A DNA stretch of 50,892 nucleotides from CAYJAZ01 sp964371865 (GCA_964371865.1 CAYJOR010000016.1:1-50892), one strand, 5' to 3'. Positions 8,117 through 17,677 are shown, numbered from the stretch's first letter. Notes: generated by a model not told the origin, from the letters alone. Made by a program: numbers and translations.

Positions 8117-8971
8117 ATGCTTAAGTTATCAAAATTTCAATTTATTTTACTTCTATATACACTTTTCTACGCTCAAATAACTTTTGCATCTTCCTTTGAG
8201 TGGTTACCTCTTGGAGAGGGGTTGAATTATATGAGGCGAAATGAAAAACTTCATATAGATTCAGCAAATACTCCCGAAGAAACTTTTTTTGATTTGCATA
8301 TTATTCAAATAGATACATCAATTTATTCTATTGATTTATATGGTCAATTTACAGAAAATAAATCTTATTCTCTTCCACAATGGGGAAAAGAAAAAAACTT
8401 ACTCGTTGCTTTGAATGCTTCAATGTATTTGCCCGATAGAATCACAAGTACCGCATATATGAAAAAAGAAGACTTAATCAATAATGCTAGAATTGTTTCA
8501 AAAATGAGTGGATTTTTTCTTTCAAAAGCAAAAAACCCGCGTGATATTGAAACTATGTTTGTTGAAAAAACAAATTCAAATTGGGAACAACTCCTTAATA
8601 AATACGATATTATAGTTCAAAATTATAGAATTTTAGGGGATTTTAATAAAATTGAACAAAAAAGTAAGAATATGTGGAAACCATCTCATAAAAAATTTTC
8701 TATATCAGCTTATGGTGAAGATATAAATGGAATGACATATTTTATGCTTTCAAAGTCTCCAACAAGTGTATATGACTTTGCAGAATATTTGCTCTCTCTC
8801 TCAAAGATAGGAATTATATTCAAAACGGTTCTCTACGCTGAGGGTGGAGCAGAAGCTGGAATATACATAAACACCCAAAATAAACAAACTTTTCTTTCCG
8901 GCATGAGTGAGGTGGCTTTTTTTGATTTTCCTGTAGTAATTCCGAATATCTTGGGGGTCAGGAAAAAATAG
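8117..8971 (+). CDS. secreted phosphodiester glycosidase-like (NAGPA/DUF2233) protein
   Basis: The 284-residue product begins with a signal peptide (about residues 1-23, ending ITFASS) and is expected to be exported. The fold call rests on two NAGPA-like signatures: LVALNASMYLPD (the usual 'NGGxF' position) and VLYAEGGAEAGIYI (the usual 'LDGGGS' position). Family members hydrolyse phosphodiester-linked sugars, but both signatures deviate here, so activity is uncertain. Start at ATG 8117 because AGGAG (8107-8111) sits five bases before it; a GTG at 8111 is inside that site. It follows the sigma-54 activator by 32 bases and could be co-transcribed with it. Confidence 0.65.
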   Translation: MLKLSKFQFILLLYTLFYAQITFASSFEWLPLGEGLNYMRRNEKLHIDSANTPEETFFDLHIIQIDTSIYSIDLYGQFTENKSYSLPQWGKEKNLLVALNASMYLPDRITSTAYMKKEDLINNARIVSKMSGFFLSKAKNPRDIETMFVEKTNSNWEQLLNKYDIIVQNYRILGDFNKIEQKSKNMWKPSHKKFSISAYGEDINGMTYFMLSKSPTSVYDFAEYLLSLSKIGIIFKTVLYAEGGAEAGIYINTQNKQTFLSGMSEVAFFDFPVVIPNILGVRKK

Positions 8972-9059
8972 AAATAAATCTTAACTTTCAATTTGCAGAA
9001 AAATGAGATACAAACTTATTGAAACTAAAAATGAAAAGTAAGAAATCGTAAAGGTAATT

Positions 9060-10307
9060 ATGAAGAAATACTTAGTGATACAGCTTGCACGCTTTGGTGA
9101 TATTCTACAAACAAGACGCTTAATTAAAAGCTTACAGCAAGACGGCGAAGTAAGTTTATGTGTGGATAAAACACAAGAAACCTTGGCAAAACTTGCGTAT
9201 CCTGATGTTGAAATATTACCTCTTTATGCTTTTGAAGCAGATAAGGTTGAAGTCCTTTCTAAAAATATTAAACTTTTCGATTCTATTAAAAGTGCAAATT
9301 TTGATGAAGTTTATACTTTAAACTATTCTCCACTTACTTTTGCGCTTTCAAGACTTTTTACTCCCGAACGAGTAAGAGGTTATTTTATTGAAAATACACA
9401 AGAAAGGCGTTCTGAATGGGTAGAGCTTGCATTTAAGTATATGGCAAAACGTTATCAGTCGCCACTTCACATAGTAGATTACTGGGCTTTTTTGTCGGAT
9501 AATCCTATTTCTGCAGAGTTTGTGAATCCGTCGGCAGTTGATAAAATGTATAGATGGCAAGAGGGAAAAGGTGTGTTCCAAATTGCTTTGGTACTTTCAG
9601 GGCAAAATAAACGTAGATCTGTGCCTCTTTCAAGCTATGCACAAATAATAAAAGTACTTGCGACTCGATTCAATAAAGCAGAATTTATTCTTCTAGGTAC
9701 AAAGCAAGAAGAAAAACTTGCTCAAAAATTTCTTTCTTACTTTAAAGCAAATGAAAGCTTTTCCTTACGTAATACCGTAGGCAAAACGTCTATGGCCGAG
9801 TTATTTAAATGTATTGAGGAGTCTGATCTTGTTCTTTCACCAGATACAGGAACTTTACATTGCTCTGCATTTTTAGGCACGCCAACTCTTTCATTTTTCT
9901 GTTCCTCTGCTTGGGCTTTTGAAACAGGGGCTTATGGCCTTGGGCATACAGCAATTCAAGCTACTGTAGACTGTGCTCCTTGTGCTGAAAGGGTAGATTG
10001 TAAGAATATAAAATGTCATGATATTTTTTCATCTCCTTCGCTTTTGGCTAGAATGTCGAAAAGAAAGACCAACAAGGAAGTTGAAAACTTTACAATATTA
10101 GAAAGCTCTTTTGATAAAGTTGGACTTATTTATCTTCCAAAAGATGGAACTGTTAAAGATAGAAGTGAAGCTGAAATTATGCGCTCGTTACTTTTTGAGT
10201 ATAAATATGGTGATGTTAATATGGCACATAGTCAAAGAGTTGAAGAGATTGCAGCAAACTTATTTGATAATACAAATTTTTTTGCTTCTGAAAAATTAGG
10301 AGTTTAG
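9060..10307 (+). CDS. glycosyltransferase family 9 (heptosyltransferase-like)
   Basis: 415-residue GT-B type protein. The N-terminus VIQLARFGDILQTRRL is the nucleotide-sugar glycosyltransferase 9 opening seen in WaaC/WaaF-type ADP-heptose transferases, and the C-terminal half carries the donor loop LVLSPDTGTLHCSAFLGTPTLSFF. It has about 80 additional residues after that domain (VENFTILESS onward), unlike canonical LPS heptosyltransferases. The gene directly downstream, one base away, encodes a second glycosyltransferase of another family, which suggests joint decoration of a surface glycan or protein such as flagellin. Acceptor and donor cannot be decided from sequence. RBS GTAAAGGTAATT. Confidence 0.85.
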   Translation: MKKYLVIQLARFGDILQTRRLIKSLQQDGEVSLCVDKTQETLAKLAYPDVEILPLYAFEADKVEVLSKNIKLFDSIKSANFDEVYTLNYSPLTFALSRLFTPERVRGYFIENTQERRSEWVELAFKYMAKRYQSPLHIVDYWAFLSDNPISAEFVNPSAVDKMYRWQEGKGVFQIALVLSGQNKRRSVPLSSYAQIIKVLATRFNKAEFILLGTKQEEKLAQKFLSYFKANESFSLRNTVGKTSMAELFKCIEESDLVLSPDTGTLHCSAFLGTPTLSFFCSSAWAFETGAYGLGHTAIQATVDCAPCAERVDCKNIKCHDIFSSPSLLARMSKRKTNKEVENFTILESSFDKVGLIYLPKDGTVKDRSEAEIMRSLLFEYKYGDVNMAHSQRVEEIAANLFDNTNFFASEKLGV

Positions 10308-10308
10308 A

Positions 10309-11577
10309 ATGTCAAAAGCATTGAAAATATTAGTTGTTTTACCTTTGTATGGTGGTTCTCTACCAATTGGACACTATTGCGTAGATGCACTTAAAGCTTT
10401 AGGACATAAGGTAGAGATCTTTAATGCACCGGAGTTTCAACCTTCATTTCAAGCATTAAGAAATCTACAAATTTCTTCTGAAAGAGGAGACTTCCTACAT
10501 AATAACTTTGCAAACTTGCTTTCGGAAGCAGTATATGCTCAAGCAGAAAAATTTGCACCTGATATTGTTTTTGCAATGGCTCAAGCTCCTCTTTCGAGGG
10601 CTGTATTAAAAAGATTTGAAAGAGATAAAATTCCTACTGCAATGTGGTTTGTTGAAGATTATGAAATCTTCACTTATTGGCGTGCATATGCAAATTTATA
10701 TTCTTACTTCTTTGTAATTCAAAAAGAACCTTTCTTGTCAAAATTAAAAGAAGGTGGGCAAAACCAAGCTCATTATTTACCATTGGCAGCTCTTCCAAAC
10801 TTCCATAAAAAAGTTGAATTGTCAGCGGAAGATAAAATAAAATATGGTGCAGATGTTGCTTTTCTTGGTGCCGGTTACGCAAATAGAAGATATGAGTTTA
10901 GACGATTAATGTCCTACGACTTCAAAATTTGGGGATCGGATTGGGAGGGTGACACTGTTCTGGCTCCTTATTTGCAAAATAATGGGGCTCGCGTAAGCCC
11001 TGAAGAATCTGTGTCAATTTATAACGCAACAAAGATAAATCTAAATCTTCATTCAAGCGTGGAAAGAAAAAGAGACGGCGTAGGGGATTTTGTAAATCCT
11101 CGAACATTTGAACTTGCAAGCATGGAAGCTTTTCAACTTGTAGATAGAAGAAGCCTTATGAGTGAACTTTTTGTTTGCGATGGTGACGATAAAGAACTCC
11201 TCACATTTGAAAAATTTGAAGAAGTACCGGCGCTTATAAATTATTATCTTGCAAAGCCTGAAGAAAGAGAAGAGTTAACAAAAAGGGCATACGAAAGAAT
11301 TTTAAAAGAGCATACCTACATGCACAGAATGCAGACGATGCTTGATATTATTCAGCCAAACCTCCCAGAAAGAGAGGGGATAGAATCATATTTAGGCGAT
11401 ATGCCGGAAGAATTAAAAACTCAAATGGTAGATTTCTATAAAAAGCATGATTTAGCGGCAACTACTGCCTTTGAAGATGTAGTACATTCATTGCGAAGTG
11501 AAACTAAACCATTAGATTCTTTAGAAACTTCAATTCTCTTCCTTGCGGAGTGGAAAAAGCAATATGCAAAGAGTTAA
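10309..11577 (+). CDS. CgeB/DUF3880-type glycosyltransferase
   Basis: 422-residue soluble protein starting one base after the GT9 gene. Early features are a GT-B like N-domain (LPLYGGSLPIGHYCVDALKALGHKVE) and the DUF3880-like segment MWFVEDYEIFTYWRAYA; the second half has VAFLGAGYANRR, KIWGSDW, KINLNLHSS and VNPRTFELASMEAFQLVD, which is the glycosyl transferase 1_2/CgeB pattern. Such proteins are linked to spore-coat (CgeB) or flagellin glycosylation in different bacteria. Coupling to the GT9 gene and, by overlap, to tilS makes this part of one transcription unit. Specific product unknown. Confidence 0.8.
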   Translation: MSKALKILVVLPLYGGSLPIGHYCVDALKALGHKVEIFNAPEFQPSFQALRNLQISSERGDFLHNNFANLLSEAVYAQAEKFAPDIVFAMAQAPLSRAVLKRFERDKIPTAMWFVEDYEIFTYWRAYANLYSYFFVIQKEPFLSKLKEGGQNQAHYLPLAALPNFHKKVELSAEDKIKYGADVAFLGAGYANRRYEFRRLMSYDFKIWGSDWEGDTVLAPYLQNNGARVSPEESVSIYNATKINLNLHSSVERKRDGVGDFVNPRTFELASMEAFQLVDRRSLMSELFVCDGDDKELLTFEKFEEVPALINYYLAKPEEREELTKRAYERILKEHTYMHRMQTMLDIIQPNLPEREGIESYLGDMPEELKTQMVDFYKKHDLAATTAFEDVVHSLRSETKPLDSLETSILFLAEWKKQYAKS

Positions 11578-12598
11578 GCCTTTAAAGTTACAAGATTTAC
11601 CAAGAAAAGAGGCGCATTTTTGCTTACATACTGTACACTTTCTTGACGGTTTAGAGTTCTATCTTAAGGATAAAAAAATTATTATTGCATTCTCGGGCGG
11701 TGCTGACAGCATGGCGGTACTGTTATTGCTGTCTTTACTGCGTGAAAAATATAACCTTGAACTATTTGCTGTACATATAGATCATTCTTTAAGAGAGGAA
11801 TCAGTTGAGGAGGCAGAGTATGCCTTATCAATTTGCAATGACTTGAATATTGAATGCGTAGTTATAAAAGAAGATGTGAATTTTCTTGCTAAAACATGGC
11901 ATAAAGGTATTGAGGAGAGTGCAAGAATTGTGCGCTACAAACATTTTGAAGAGCAAAGAAGAATAAGAAATTTTAACTACATCGCTTTAGGGCATCACTT
12001 AAATGATTTAGCCGAAGATGTTCTTATGCGTCAAATACGTGGAACAAGTTTAGAAGGGAGTCTTGGAATGTCTGCTCTTGATGGAAAAAGACATATTATA
12101 CGACCTTTCCTCTTAACTGAGAAGAAAAAACTTGTGGAATTTTTGAATACGTGTAATATCTCTTGGATTGAGGATAGCTCGAACTCCTCAGATGACTATA
12201 TGCGAAATAGAGTAAGGCATTCGATTCTTCCATTATTTTTAAAGGAAAATCCATCTTACTTAAAAAATGTTCGTACAAATTGGCTACAGGGGCAAAGCGA
12301 TAAGCAATTTTGGGATAAAAGAATTTCTGCTTTTATTCCTAGAGATTCAAGCGAGATAAAACGCAAACTTACACTCAATAGGCAACAAATTCTAAAAGAA
12401 GAAAAAGCGATTAGATTGAGAGTGCTAGCCGAAGCTTTACGAAGAATAGGTTGTCAACCACAATCTGAATCTGTTTTTAAACTTGATGATTTACTGTGCC
12501 TTAATGAAAGCAATAAAATTTTGAGTGTAAATAATAATGTTTCTGTTAAAATAAAAAGAGATGTAATCCTCTTTGAAAAATCAGAAATTAAGGATTGA
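11564..12598 (+). CDS. tilS: tRNA(Ile)-lysidine synthase
   Basis: TilS adds lysine to cytidine 34 of the CAU-anticodon isoleucine tRNA, making it read AUA; an AT-rich genome depends on this. The product has the PP-loop IIAFSGGADSMAVLLLL near residue 43, then the family's second block GHHLNDLAEDVLMRQIRGT, and a C-terminal substrate domain. Starts at ATG 11564 (344 aa) overlapping the preceding glycosyltransferase stop by 14 bases; a TTG at 11543 is possible but adds an unlikely leader. Usual 'DDQAET' is 'NDLAED' here, a mild departure. Followed three bases later by moaA. Confidence 0.92.
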   Translation: MQRVKPLKLQDLPRKEAHFCLHTVHFLDGLEFYLKDKKIIIAFSGGADSMAVLLLLSLLREKYNLELFAVHIDHSLREESVEEAEYALSICNDLNIECVVIKEDVNFLAKTWHKGIEESARIVRYKHFEEQRRIRNFNYIALGHHLNDLAEDVLMRQIRGTSLEGSLGMSALDGKRHIIRPFLLTEKKKLVEFLNTCNISWIEDSSNSSDDYMRNRVRHSILPLFLKENPSYLKNVRTNWLQGQSDKQFWDKRISAFIPRDSSEIKRKLTLNRQQILKEEKAIRLRVLAEALRRIGCQPQSESVFKLDDLLCLNESNKILSVNNNVSVKIKRDVILFEKSEIKD

Positions 12599-12601
12599 GA
12601 A

Positions 12602-13597
12602 ATGACAGCCTTTTTTGTTGATAAGCATGACAGAGTTGTGCGCTACCTACGAGTTTCTATTACTGACAGATGTAACCTTTCATGTATTTACTGTGTGGAT
12701 GAAAGCCACTATATTCATCACCAGTCGATTCTGCGCTTTGAAGAAATTGAACGATGTATTCGTATTGCAGTTGCTCATGGTATTGACAAAATCCGTATGA
12801 CAGGTGGCGAACCCTTTGTTCGTAAAGGCTTCCCTGAATTTCTTACTAGACTCCGTAATGAATTTCCTATGATTGACTTAAGAGTTACTACAAACGGGAC
12901 GATTATCCAGCCTCATATTCCACTTCTTAAAGAGTTAGATGTAAAAGTAAATCTTTCTCTTGACTCCTTTGTTCCTGAAAAATTTCAAGGTCTCACAGGC
13001 AGAAACTTACTTCCTAATGTTCTTGAGTCAATGCACGCTATGATTGAGCAGAAAATACCCCTTAAGATAAATGCTGTTGCTATGAATGGAAGAAATAGCG
13101 ACGAACTCAAATCTTTTCTTGACCTTGCAAAAAATAATCCTGTTGATGTAAGATTTATTGAATTTATGCCTATGGGTGAAGATACCATATGGCAAAAAAA
13201 TCTTTATTGGTCAGCTGATGATATTCTTAAAGAAGCTCGTGAATACGTAAACCTCACAGCTATCCCACGTGAACCTAATAGCGATAACGGTGGGCCGGCT
13301 CGTATGTTTTCAATAGAGGGCGGAGAGGGTAGATTTGGTATAATAACCCCGCTTTCTTCACATTTCTGCGGAACTTGTAACCGCTTGCGCATTACTTCTG
13401 ATGGAAAACTTCGCACTTGCCTCTTTGATGATCATGAATACGACCTTGTTGGACTTTTAAGAGAACCATCTACTACAGACGAAGAACTTATTGAATTCTT
13501 CAGAAGTGCGACAGCAGAAAAGCAAATAGGCTCAGAACTTTTGGAGAAACGTAAAAACGCTGTAGCTACAAAACGTATGGTAACAATCGGCGGATAA
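12602..13597 (+). CDS. moaA: GTP 3',8-cyclase (molybdenum cofactor step 1)
   Basis: Radical-SAM enzyme that converts GTP to 3',8-cyclo-7,8-dihydro-GTP, the first step of molybdopterin synthesis. N-terminal [4Fe-4S]-SAM motif CNLSCIYC (residues about 24-31, CxxxCxxC), SAM-binding MTGGEPFVRKGF, the C-terminal second-cluster cysteines in SHFCGTCNRLRITSDGKLRTC, and the C-terminal GG tail (MVTIGG) that MoaA needs to act in GTP binding. 331 residues, normal length. No other moa genes adjoin, but a MoaD/ThiS-like gene exists at 49080. Transcribed with tilS and the glycosyltransferases. Confidence 0.95.
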   Translation: MTAFFVDKHDRVVRYLRVSITDRCNLSCIYCVDESHYIHHQSILRFEEIERCIRIAVAHGIDKIRMTGGEPFVRKGFPEFLTRLRNEFPMIDLRVTTNGTIIQPHIPLLKELDVKVNLSLDSFVPEKFQGLTGRNLLPNVLESMHAMIEQKIPLKINAVAMNGRNSDELKSFLDLAKNNPVDVRFIEFMPMGEDTIWQKNLYWSADDILKEAREYVNLTAIPREPNSDNGGPARMFSIEGGEGRFGIITPLSSHFCGTCNRLRITSDGKLRTCLFDDHEYDLVGLLREPSTTDEELIEFFRSATAEKQIGSELLEKRKNAVATKRMVTIGG

Positions 13598-13623
13598 ATT
13601 TTTTACTTGTGATGTTAATTTAT

Positions 13624-13664
13624 GAGGGAAAAGTACTTTTTTTGAGAAAATGAGTTTTCCCCTC
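13624..13664 (+). terminator. terminator after moaA
   Basis: GAGGGAAAA (13624-13632) pairs with TTTTCCCCTC (13655-13664) with one bulged base. T-tract is poor afterwards, so termination probably relies on this plus the next hairpin. Confidence 0.65.
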
Positions 13665-13704
13665 TATCGAAAATAATTATATCGAGTGCTTAGAGCATTT
13701 CTAA

Positions 13705-13745
13705 AAAAGCCACGTTCATTTCAATTTGAATTGAACGTGGCTTTT
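13705..13745. terminator. bidirectional terminator between moaA and pyk
   Basis: AAAAGCCACGTTCA (13705-13718) and TGAACGTGGCTTTT (13732-13745) form a perfect 14-base stem flanked by A- and T-runs on the two sides, so it can end transcription from both moaA and pyk. Confidence 0.9.
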
Positions 13746-13769
13746 ATATTTATCTATAGTATCGACAAA

Positions 13770-15176
13770 CTATTTTTTGTAGATTTTAACGAGGTTAGTT
13801 CCACGTTGAGTTTGTGATGGGCTAAGCTGACCAGCTGTGATAACTACGTCTTCACTGTTTGCAAATATCGGAGATGTTGCAATAAAGTGTTGAGCGCGTG
13901 CTAAGTGACTGATATCTGGATCGTCCATTGTGTAAGAAGGAATAACACCCCATGAGAAGTTTAAGTCATGGAGGGTTTGTCTATTTGGTGTAAGAGCATA
14001 AACAAGTTGTGCAGGACGACAAGCTGAAAGCATACGAGCTGCTGAACCTGATAATGAGTGAGATACAATGTACTTAGAATCTGCTTTAGAAGCGAGTAAA
14101 CATGCAGAGTAAGCAAGGAATTCTGCTGTTCCACCGCGAGGTTCACGAACTGAATTACGTTCAAGAAGAAGATTTTCAGCTTCGTTTGTGATACATCTCA
14201 TATATTCAACTGTTTCAACAGGATAGTTACCCATTGCAGTTTCTTCTGAAAGCATAACACAGTCAGCACCATCTAAAACTGCGTTTGCAACGTCAGTTGT
14301 TTCCGCACGAGTTGGAGCTGGGTTGTTAACCATTGAAAGAAGCATTTGTGTAGCAACAATAACTGGTTTACCAGCGTTGTTACAAGCAGCAATAATACGT
14401 TTTTGCATGCTAGGAAGTTGTGGTAATGGGCATTCAACACCAAGGTCACCACGAGCAACCATAACAATATCGGTTTCTTTAAGAATTTCGTCAAGGTTTA
14501 GAACCGCATTTTGGCGCTCAAGTTTAGAAACGATAGGAAGTTTTTTGCCGTATTCATTCAAAAGAGCACGCATTTGACGTACATCATCTGCTGTTTGTAC
14601 AAATGAGATTGCAACAGCATCAACACCAAGGTCGATACCTGTTTTAAGGTCGTTTTTATCTTTTTCTGTAAGAGCTGGAAGTGGAATTGATTTTCCTGGA
14701 AGAGCAAGACCTTTTTTAGATGTAATCATACCTGAACCGAGAGCGGTGAGGTAGAAACGGTGTTCAGCTATTTTCTTTTCAACAATAAATTGTAAACCAC
14801 CGTCAGCAAGAACTAGTCTATCACCTTCTTCAAGAGAATCAAGAATTGGGTAGTTATCGAAAGGAAGACAAGGAACGTCATCGTTTTCTGTTATTTCTGG
14901 AGCAAGAAGGAGTTTGTCATTTTCAACAACTGTAAGGGTGTTGTTTGGTAGCATACCAATACGAATTTTAGGTCCTGATAAATCTTGCATAATTGTAACA
15001 GGAGTTTCTAATTTTTTTTCAACTTCGCGGATATTCTTAACTAAGTCTTGGAAAAATTCAACGTTACCATGTGAAAAGTTTAAGCGGAAAATTCTCACGC
15101 CTGCTTTTACAAGAGCTTCAATTTTTTCAATAGATTGTGAAGCTGGACCTAAGGTTGCAACTATTTTTGTACGCAT
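13770..15176 (-). CDS. pyk: pyruvate kinase
   Basis: Last step of glycolysis, phosphoenolpyruvate + ADP to pyruvate + ATP. 468-residue product, standard bacterial length. Opening MRTKIVATLGPAS, the phosphate/metal loop FRLNFSHG, the barrel motif VARGDLGVECPLPQLP and the segment LSEETAMGNYPVETVEYM are all present; the C-terminal allosteric domain is complete. The catalytic lysine region reads SKLERQ in place of the usual 'AKIE', a conservative variant. Ribosome site AAGGATT lies just before the ATG. Divergent from coaX-eno, which brings two glycolytic genes (pyk, eno) close together. Promoter at 15222-15250. Confidence 0.95.
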   Translation of the reverse strand: MRTKIVATLGPASQSIEKIEALVKAGVRIFRLNFSHGNVEFFQDLVKNIREVEKKLETPVTIMQDLSGPKIRIGMLPNNTLTVVENDKLLLAPEITENDDVPCLPFDNYPILDSLEEGDRLVLADGGLQFIVEKKIAEHRFYLTALGSGMITSKKGLALPGKSIPLPALTEKDKNDLKTGIDLGVDAVAISFVQTADDVRQMRALLNEYGKKLPIVSKLERQNAVLNLDEILKETDIVMVARGDLGVECPLPQLPSMQKRIIAACNNAGKPVIVATQMLLSMVNNPAPTRAETTDVANAVLDGADCVMLSEETAMGNYPVETVEYMRCITNEAENLLLERNSVREPRGGTAEFLAYSACLLASKADSKYIVSHSLSGSAARMLSACRPAQLVYALTPNRQTLHDLNFSWGVIPSYTMDDPDISHLARAQHFIATSPIFANSEDVVITAGQLSPSQTQRGTNLVKIYKK

Positions 15177-15221
15177 TTTATAATCCTTCGTGTTAGATAT
15201 AAAGTTTTTAAAAGATACTCA

Positions 15222-15250
15222 GATATATCAGAAAACAAGTACGTTGTCTA
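15222..15250 (-). promoter_or_regulatory. promoter for pyk
   Basis: On the minus strand TAGACA (15250-15245) and TATATC (15227-15222) are spaced 17 bases apart, about 46 bases before the pyk start codon. One and two mismatches to sigma-70 consensus boxes. Confidence 0.6.
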
Positions 15251-15365
15251 GTCTAACTTGGAAATTTTCTATCAATTATTTTTATTCAATATTGAGAGAT
15301 TTTTTATAACGTATTTAAGTTGTAAAATTAGTATGTTAGAAGAAAAGTAGAAAAATATTTTTTTG

Positions 15366-15393
15366 TTGCAATTAAGTGAAAGATGTGCATAAT
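15366..15393 (+). promoter_or_regulatory. promoter for coaX-eno
   Basis: TTGCAA (15366-15371) and CATAAT (15388-15393) with a 16-base spacer, 39 bases before the coaX start. Confidence 0.55.
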
Positions 15394-15431
15394 TAAGGAA
15401 ATTTAAAAGGAATTGCGTATCTTAAAAATCT

Positions 15432-16211
15432 ATGTATATTGTCGTTGATATAGGTAACACATCGATTAAGTTTGGCTTTGTTCAAGATGAAAAAATTCTT
15501 GAAAGCTTTACTTTACCGTCTGCTGTGAATCTTCACACTATTGATAGTATAGCTTTACAGCTTATAACAATGCTACAATGTTCAGGTTTTACAAGAGATG
15601 ATGTAGAAGATTTCTACGTTTCTTCTGTTGTGCCTTCTTATGACAATCAATTTAAAGAAATGGGTAAAAAATTCTTTAATTGCGAAGTTTATGTTGTTGG
15701 CAAAGATATAATTGTTCCTCTTGAAAATTGCTACGATAATCCAAAAGAAGTTGGGGCAGATAGACTTGTAGGGGCATATGCCGCACGAGTTTTAAATCCT
15801 GAAATGGAAAGTATTATTTCGATTGATTACGGCACTGCAACCACTTTTGACTGTGTAGAAGGTAATAAGTATCTTGGCGGACTTATCTGTCCTGGTGTAT
15901 TATCCTCACATGCTGCGTTATCAGAGAAGGCTGCAAAGCTTCCTCGAATAGCTTTAGAAGTTGAAGAGGGTGGAGCGCAAATCGGCAAAAATACAGCATT
16001 AAGTATCTCACATGGATTTGTGTATGGTTTTTCCGCTATGACAGAAGGATTACTTAAAAATCTTTCAGGAGTGTTTCCACAAAAGCCTTATGTTGTAGCT
16101 ACAGGCGGTTTTGCAAGTGATATTGCAAAGCATGTTTCAAGTATCAATACAGTAGAACCTAACCTTATATTAATAGGTTTGGCTTTACTTAAAACAAATA
16201 AAAGTAACTAA
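15432..16211 (+). CDS. coaX: type III pantothenate kinase
   Basis: Commits pantothenate to coenzyme A synthesis. The 259-residue product opens with MYIVVDIGNTSIKFGF, the ASKHA phosphate-1 motif DIGNT, and carries GADRLVGAYAA, SIDYGTATTFDCV and the end motif VVATGGFASDIAKH, all typical of CoaX. Only a poor ribosome site is seen (AAAAGGAATT, 15 or more bases upstream), so translation initiation may be weak. eno begins 12 bases after the stop; the two genes are likely one operon, linking CoA supply and glycolysis transcriptionally. Confidence 0.93.
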   Translation: MYIVVDIGNTSIKFGFVQDEKILESFTLPSAVNLHTIDSIALQLITMLQCSGFTRDDVEDFYVSSVVPSYDNQFKEMGKKFFNCEVYVVGKDIIVPLENCYDNPKEVGADRLVGAYAARVLNPEMESIISIDYGTATTFDCVEGNKYLGGLICPGVLSSHAALSEKAAKLPRIALEVEEGGAQIGKNTALSISHGFVYGFSAMTEGLLKNLSGVFPQKPYVVATGGFASDIAKHVSSINTVEPNLILIGLALLKTNKSN

Positions 16212-16222
16212 CGGAGTTTTTT

Positions 16223-17521
16223 ATGAGTAGTACAATAGCATCAGTTTGGGCAAGAGAAATTTTAGATTCTCGCGGTAACCCAACAGTTGAAGTTGAAGTT
16301 TCTTTAGAATCAGGTCATGTTGGGCGTGCAGCTGTTCCATCAGGCGCTTCAACCGGTACTCGTGAAGCTTTAGAAATGCGCGATGGTGATAAAGCACGTT
16401 ACAAAGGTAAAGGCGTTACCAAAGCTGTTGAATATGTTAATACCGAAATTGCTGAAGCTATTATCGGAATGGATGGTTTACGTCAAGTTTCTATTGATAT
16501 GACCATGATTGACCTTGATGGTACTGATAATAAAGAACGTCTTGGTGCAAACGCAATCTTAGGTGTATCACTTGCTGTTGCTCGTGCTGCTGCTGAATAC
16601 CTTGGAATTTCTTTATATCAATACATTGGCGGCGTAAACGCTAAAGTGTTACCTGTTCCTATGATGAACGTTATCAACGGTGGCGCACACGCTGACAATA
16701 GCCTTGATTTCCAAGAGTTCATGATTATGCCTATCGGTGCAGAAACTTTCAGCGATGCTGTACGTATCGGTGCAGAAATTTTCCACACACTTAAAGCTCT
16801 TCTTCACGAACAAGGTTATGCAACCAGCGTTGGTGATGAAGGTGGTTTTGCTCCTAACCTTCCTAGCCATGCTAACGCACTTGAATTTTTAGTAAATGCT
16901 ATTGAGCAAGCTGGTTACAATGCAGGAACAGAAATTACTATAGCTATGGACTGTGCTGCTTCTGAATTCTACAAAGACGGAAAATACGTTCTTGCTGGCG
17001 AAAATGCGTCTCTTTCATCAGCTGAAATGGTTGACTACCTTGCTAATCTTGTTGAAAACTTCCCAATCGTTTCTATTGAAGACGGTATGGCTGAAATGGA
17101 TAAAGAAGGTTGGAAACTTCTTACACAACGTCTTGGCGATGAAATCCAACTCGTTGGCGACGATAACTTCGTAACTAACCCTGACATTTTAGCTCAAGGT
17201 ATCGAAGATGGTATCGCAAACTCTATCCTTATTAAAGTGAACCAAATCGGTACACTTACAGAAACTCTTGATACAATTGAAATTGCTAAACAAGCAATGT
17301 ATACAACTGTTATCTCTCACCGTTCAGGCGAAACAGAAGATAGCTTCATCGCTGATTTAGCTGTTGCTGTAAACGCTGGCCAAATCAAAACTGGTTCTCT
17401 TTCACGTTCAGATAGGATTGCAAAATACAATCAACTTATCCGTATCGAAGAAGAACTTGATGATGTAGCAACATACTTCGGACCTATCCTTGCTGCTAGC
17501 TTTGGTATCGACGAAGAATAG
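16223..17521 (+). CDS. eno: enolase
   Basis: Interconverts 2-phosphoglycerate and phosphoenolpyruvate. 432 residues, normal. Signature sequences: ILDSRGNPTVEVEV near residue 10, PSGASTGTREALEMRDGD, NVINGGAHADNSLDFQEFMI around 150, GDEGGFAPNL, the metal-binding aspartates (MDCAASEF, SIEDGM, GDDNFVTN) and the loop SHRSGETEDSFIADLAV. Strong ribosome site CGGAG. Codon usage is markedly biased (CTT, GCT, CGT), matching high expression of a glycolytic enzyme. It lies between coaX and a GGGGAAAA-type terminator. Confidence 0.97.
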   Translation: MSSTIASVWAREILDSRGNPTVEVEVSLESGHVGRAAVPSGASTGTREALEMRDGDKARYKGKGVTKAVEYVNTEIAEAIIGMDGLRQVSIDMTMIDLDGTDNKERLGANAILGVSLAVARAAAEYLGISLYQYIGGVNAKVLPVPMMNVINGGAHADNSLDFQEFMIMPIGAETFSDAVRIGAEIFHTLKALLHEQGYATSVGDEGGFAPNLPSHANALEFLVNAIEQAGYNAGTEITIAMDCAASEFYKDGKYVLAGENASLSSAEMVDYLANLVENFPIVSIEDGMAEMDKEGWKLLTQRLGDEIQLVGDDNFVTNPDILAQGIEDGIANSILIKVNQIGTLTETLDTIEIAKQAMYTTVISHRSGETEDSFIADLAVAVNAGQIKTGSLSRSDRIAKYNQLIRIEEELDDVATYFGPILAASFGIDEE

Positions 17522-17545
17522 TTTTATAGTTTTATAAGATAATTT

Positions 17546-17592
17546 GAGGGGAAAATGAGTCTTTGAAAAAAGGCTAGATTTTCCCCTTTTTT
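17546..17592 (+). terminator. terminator after eno
   Basis: GAGGGGAAAA (17546-17555) pairs with TTTTCCCC (17579-17586), followed by TTTTTTTATT. Confidence 0.88.
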
Positions 17593-17677
17593 TATTGTAC
17601 ATTCTGAAAAGTCTTTGGTTGATAACGATAAAATTCTGTAGCTAGAAATATCAAAGGCATTACGAAAAGAGGTAGTT

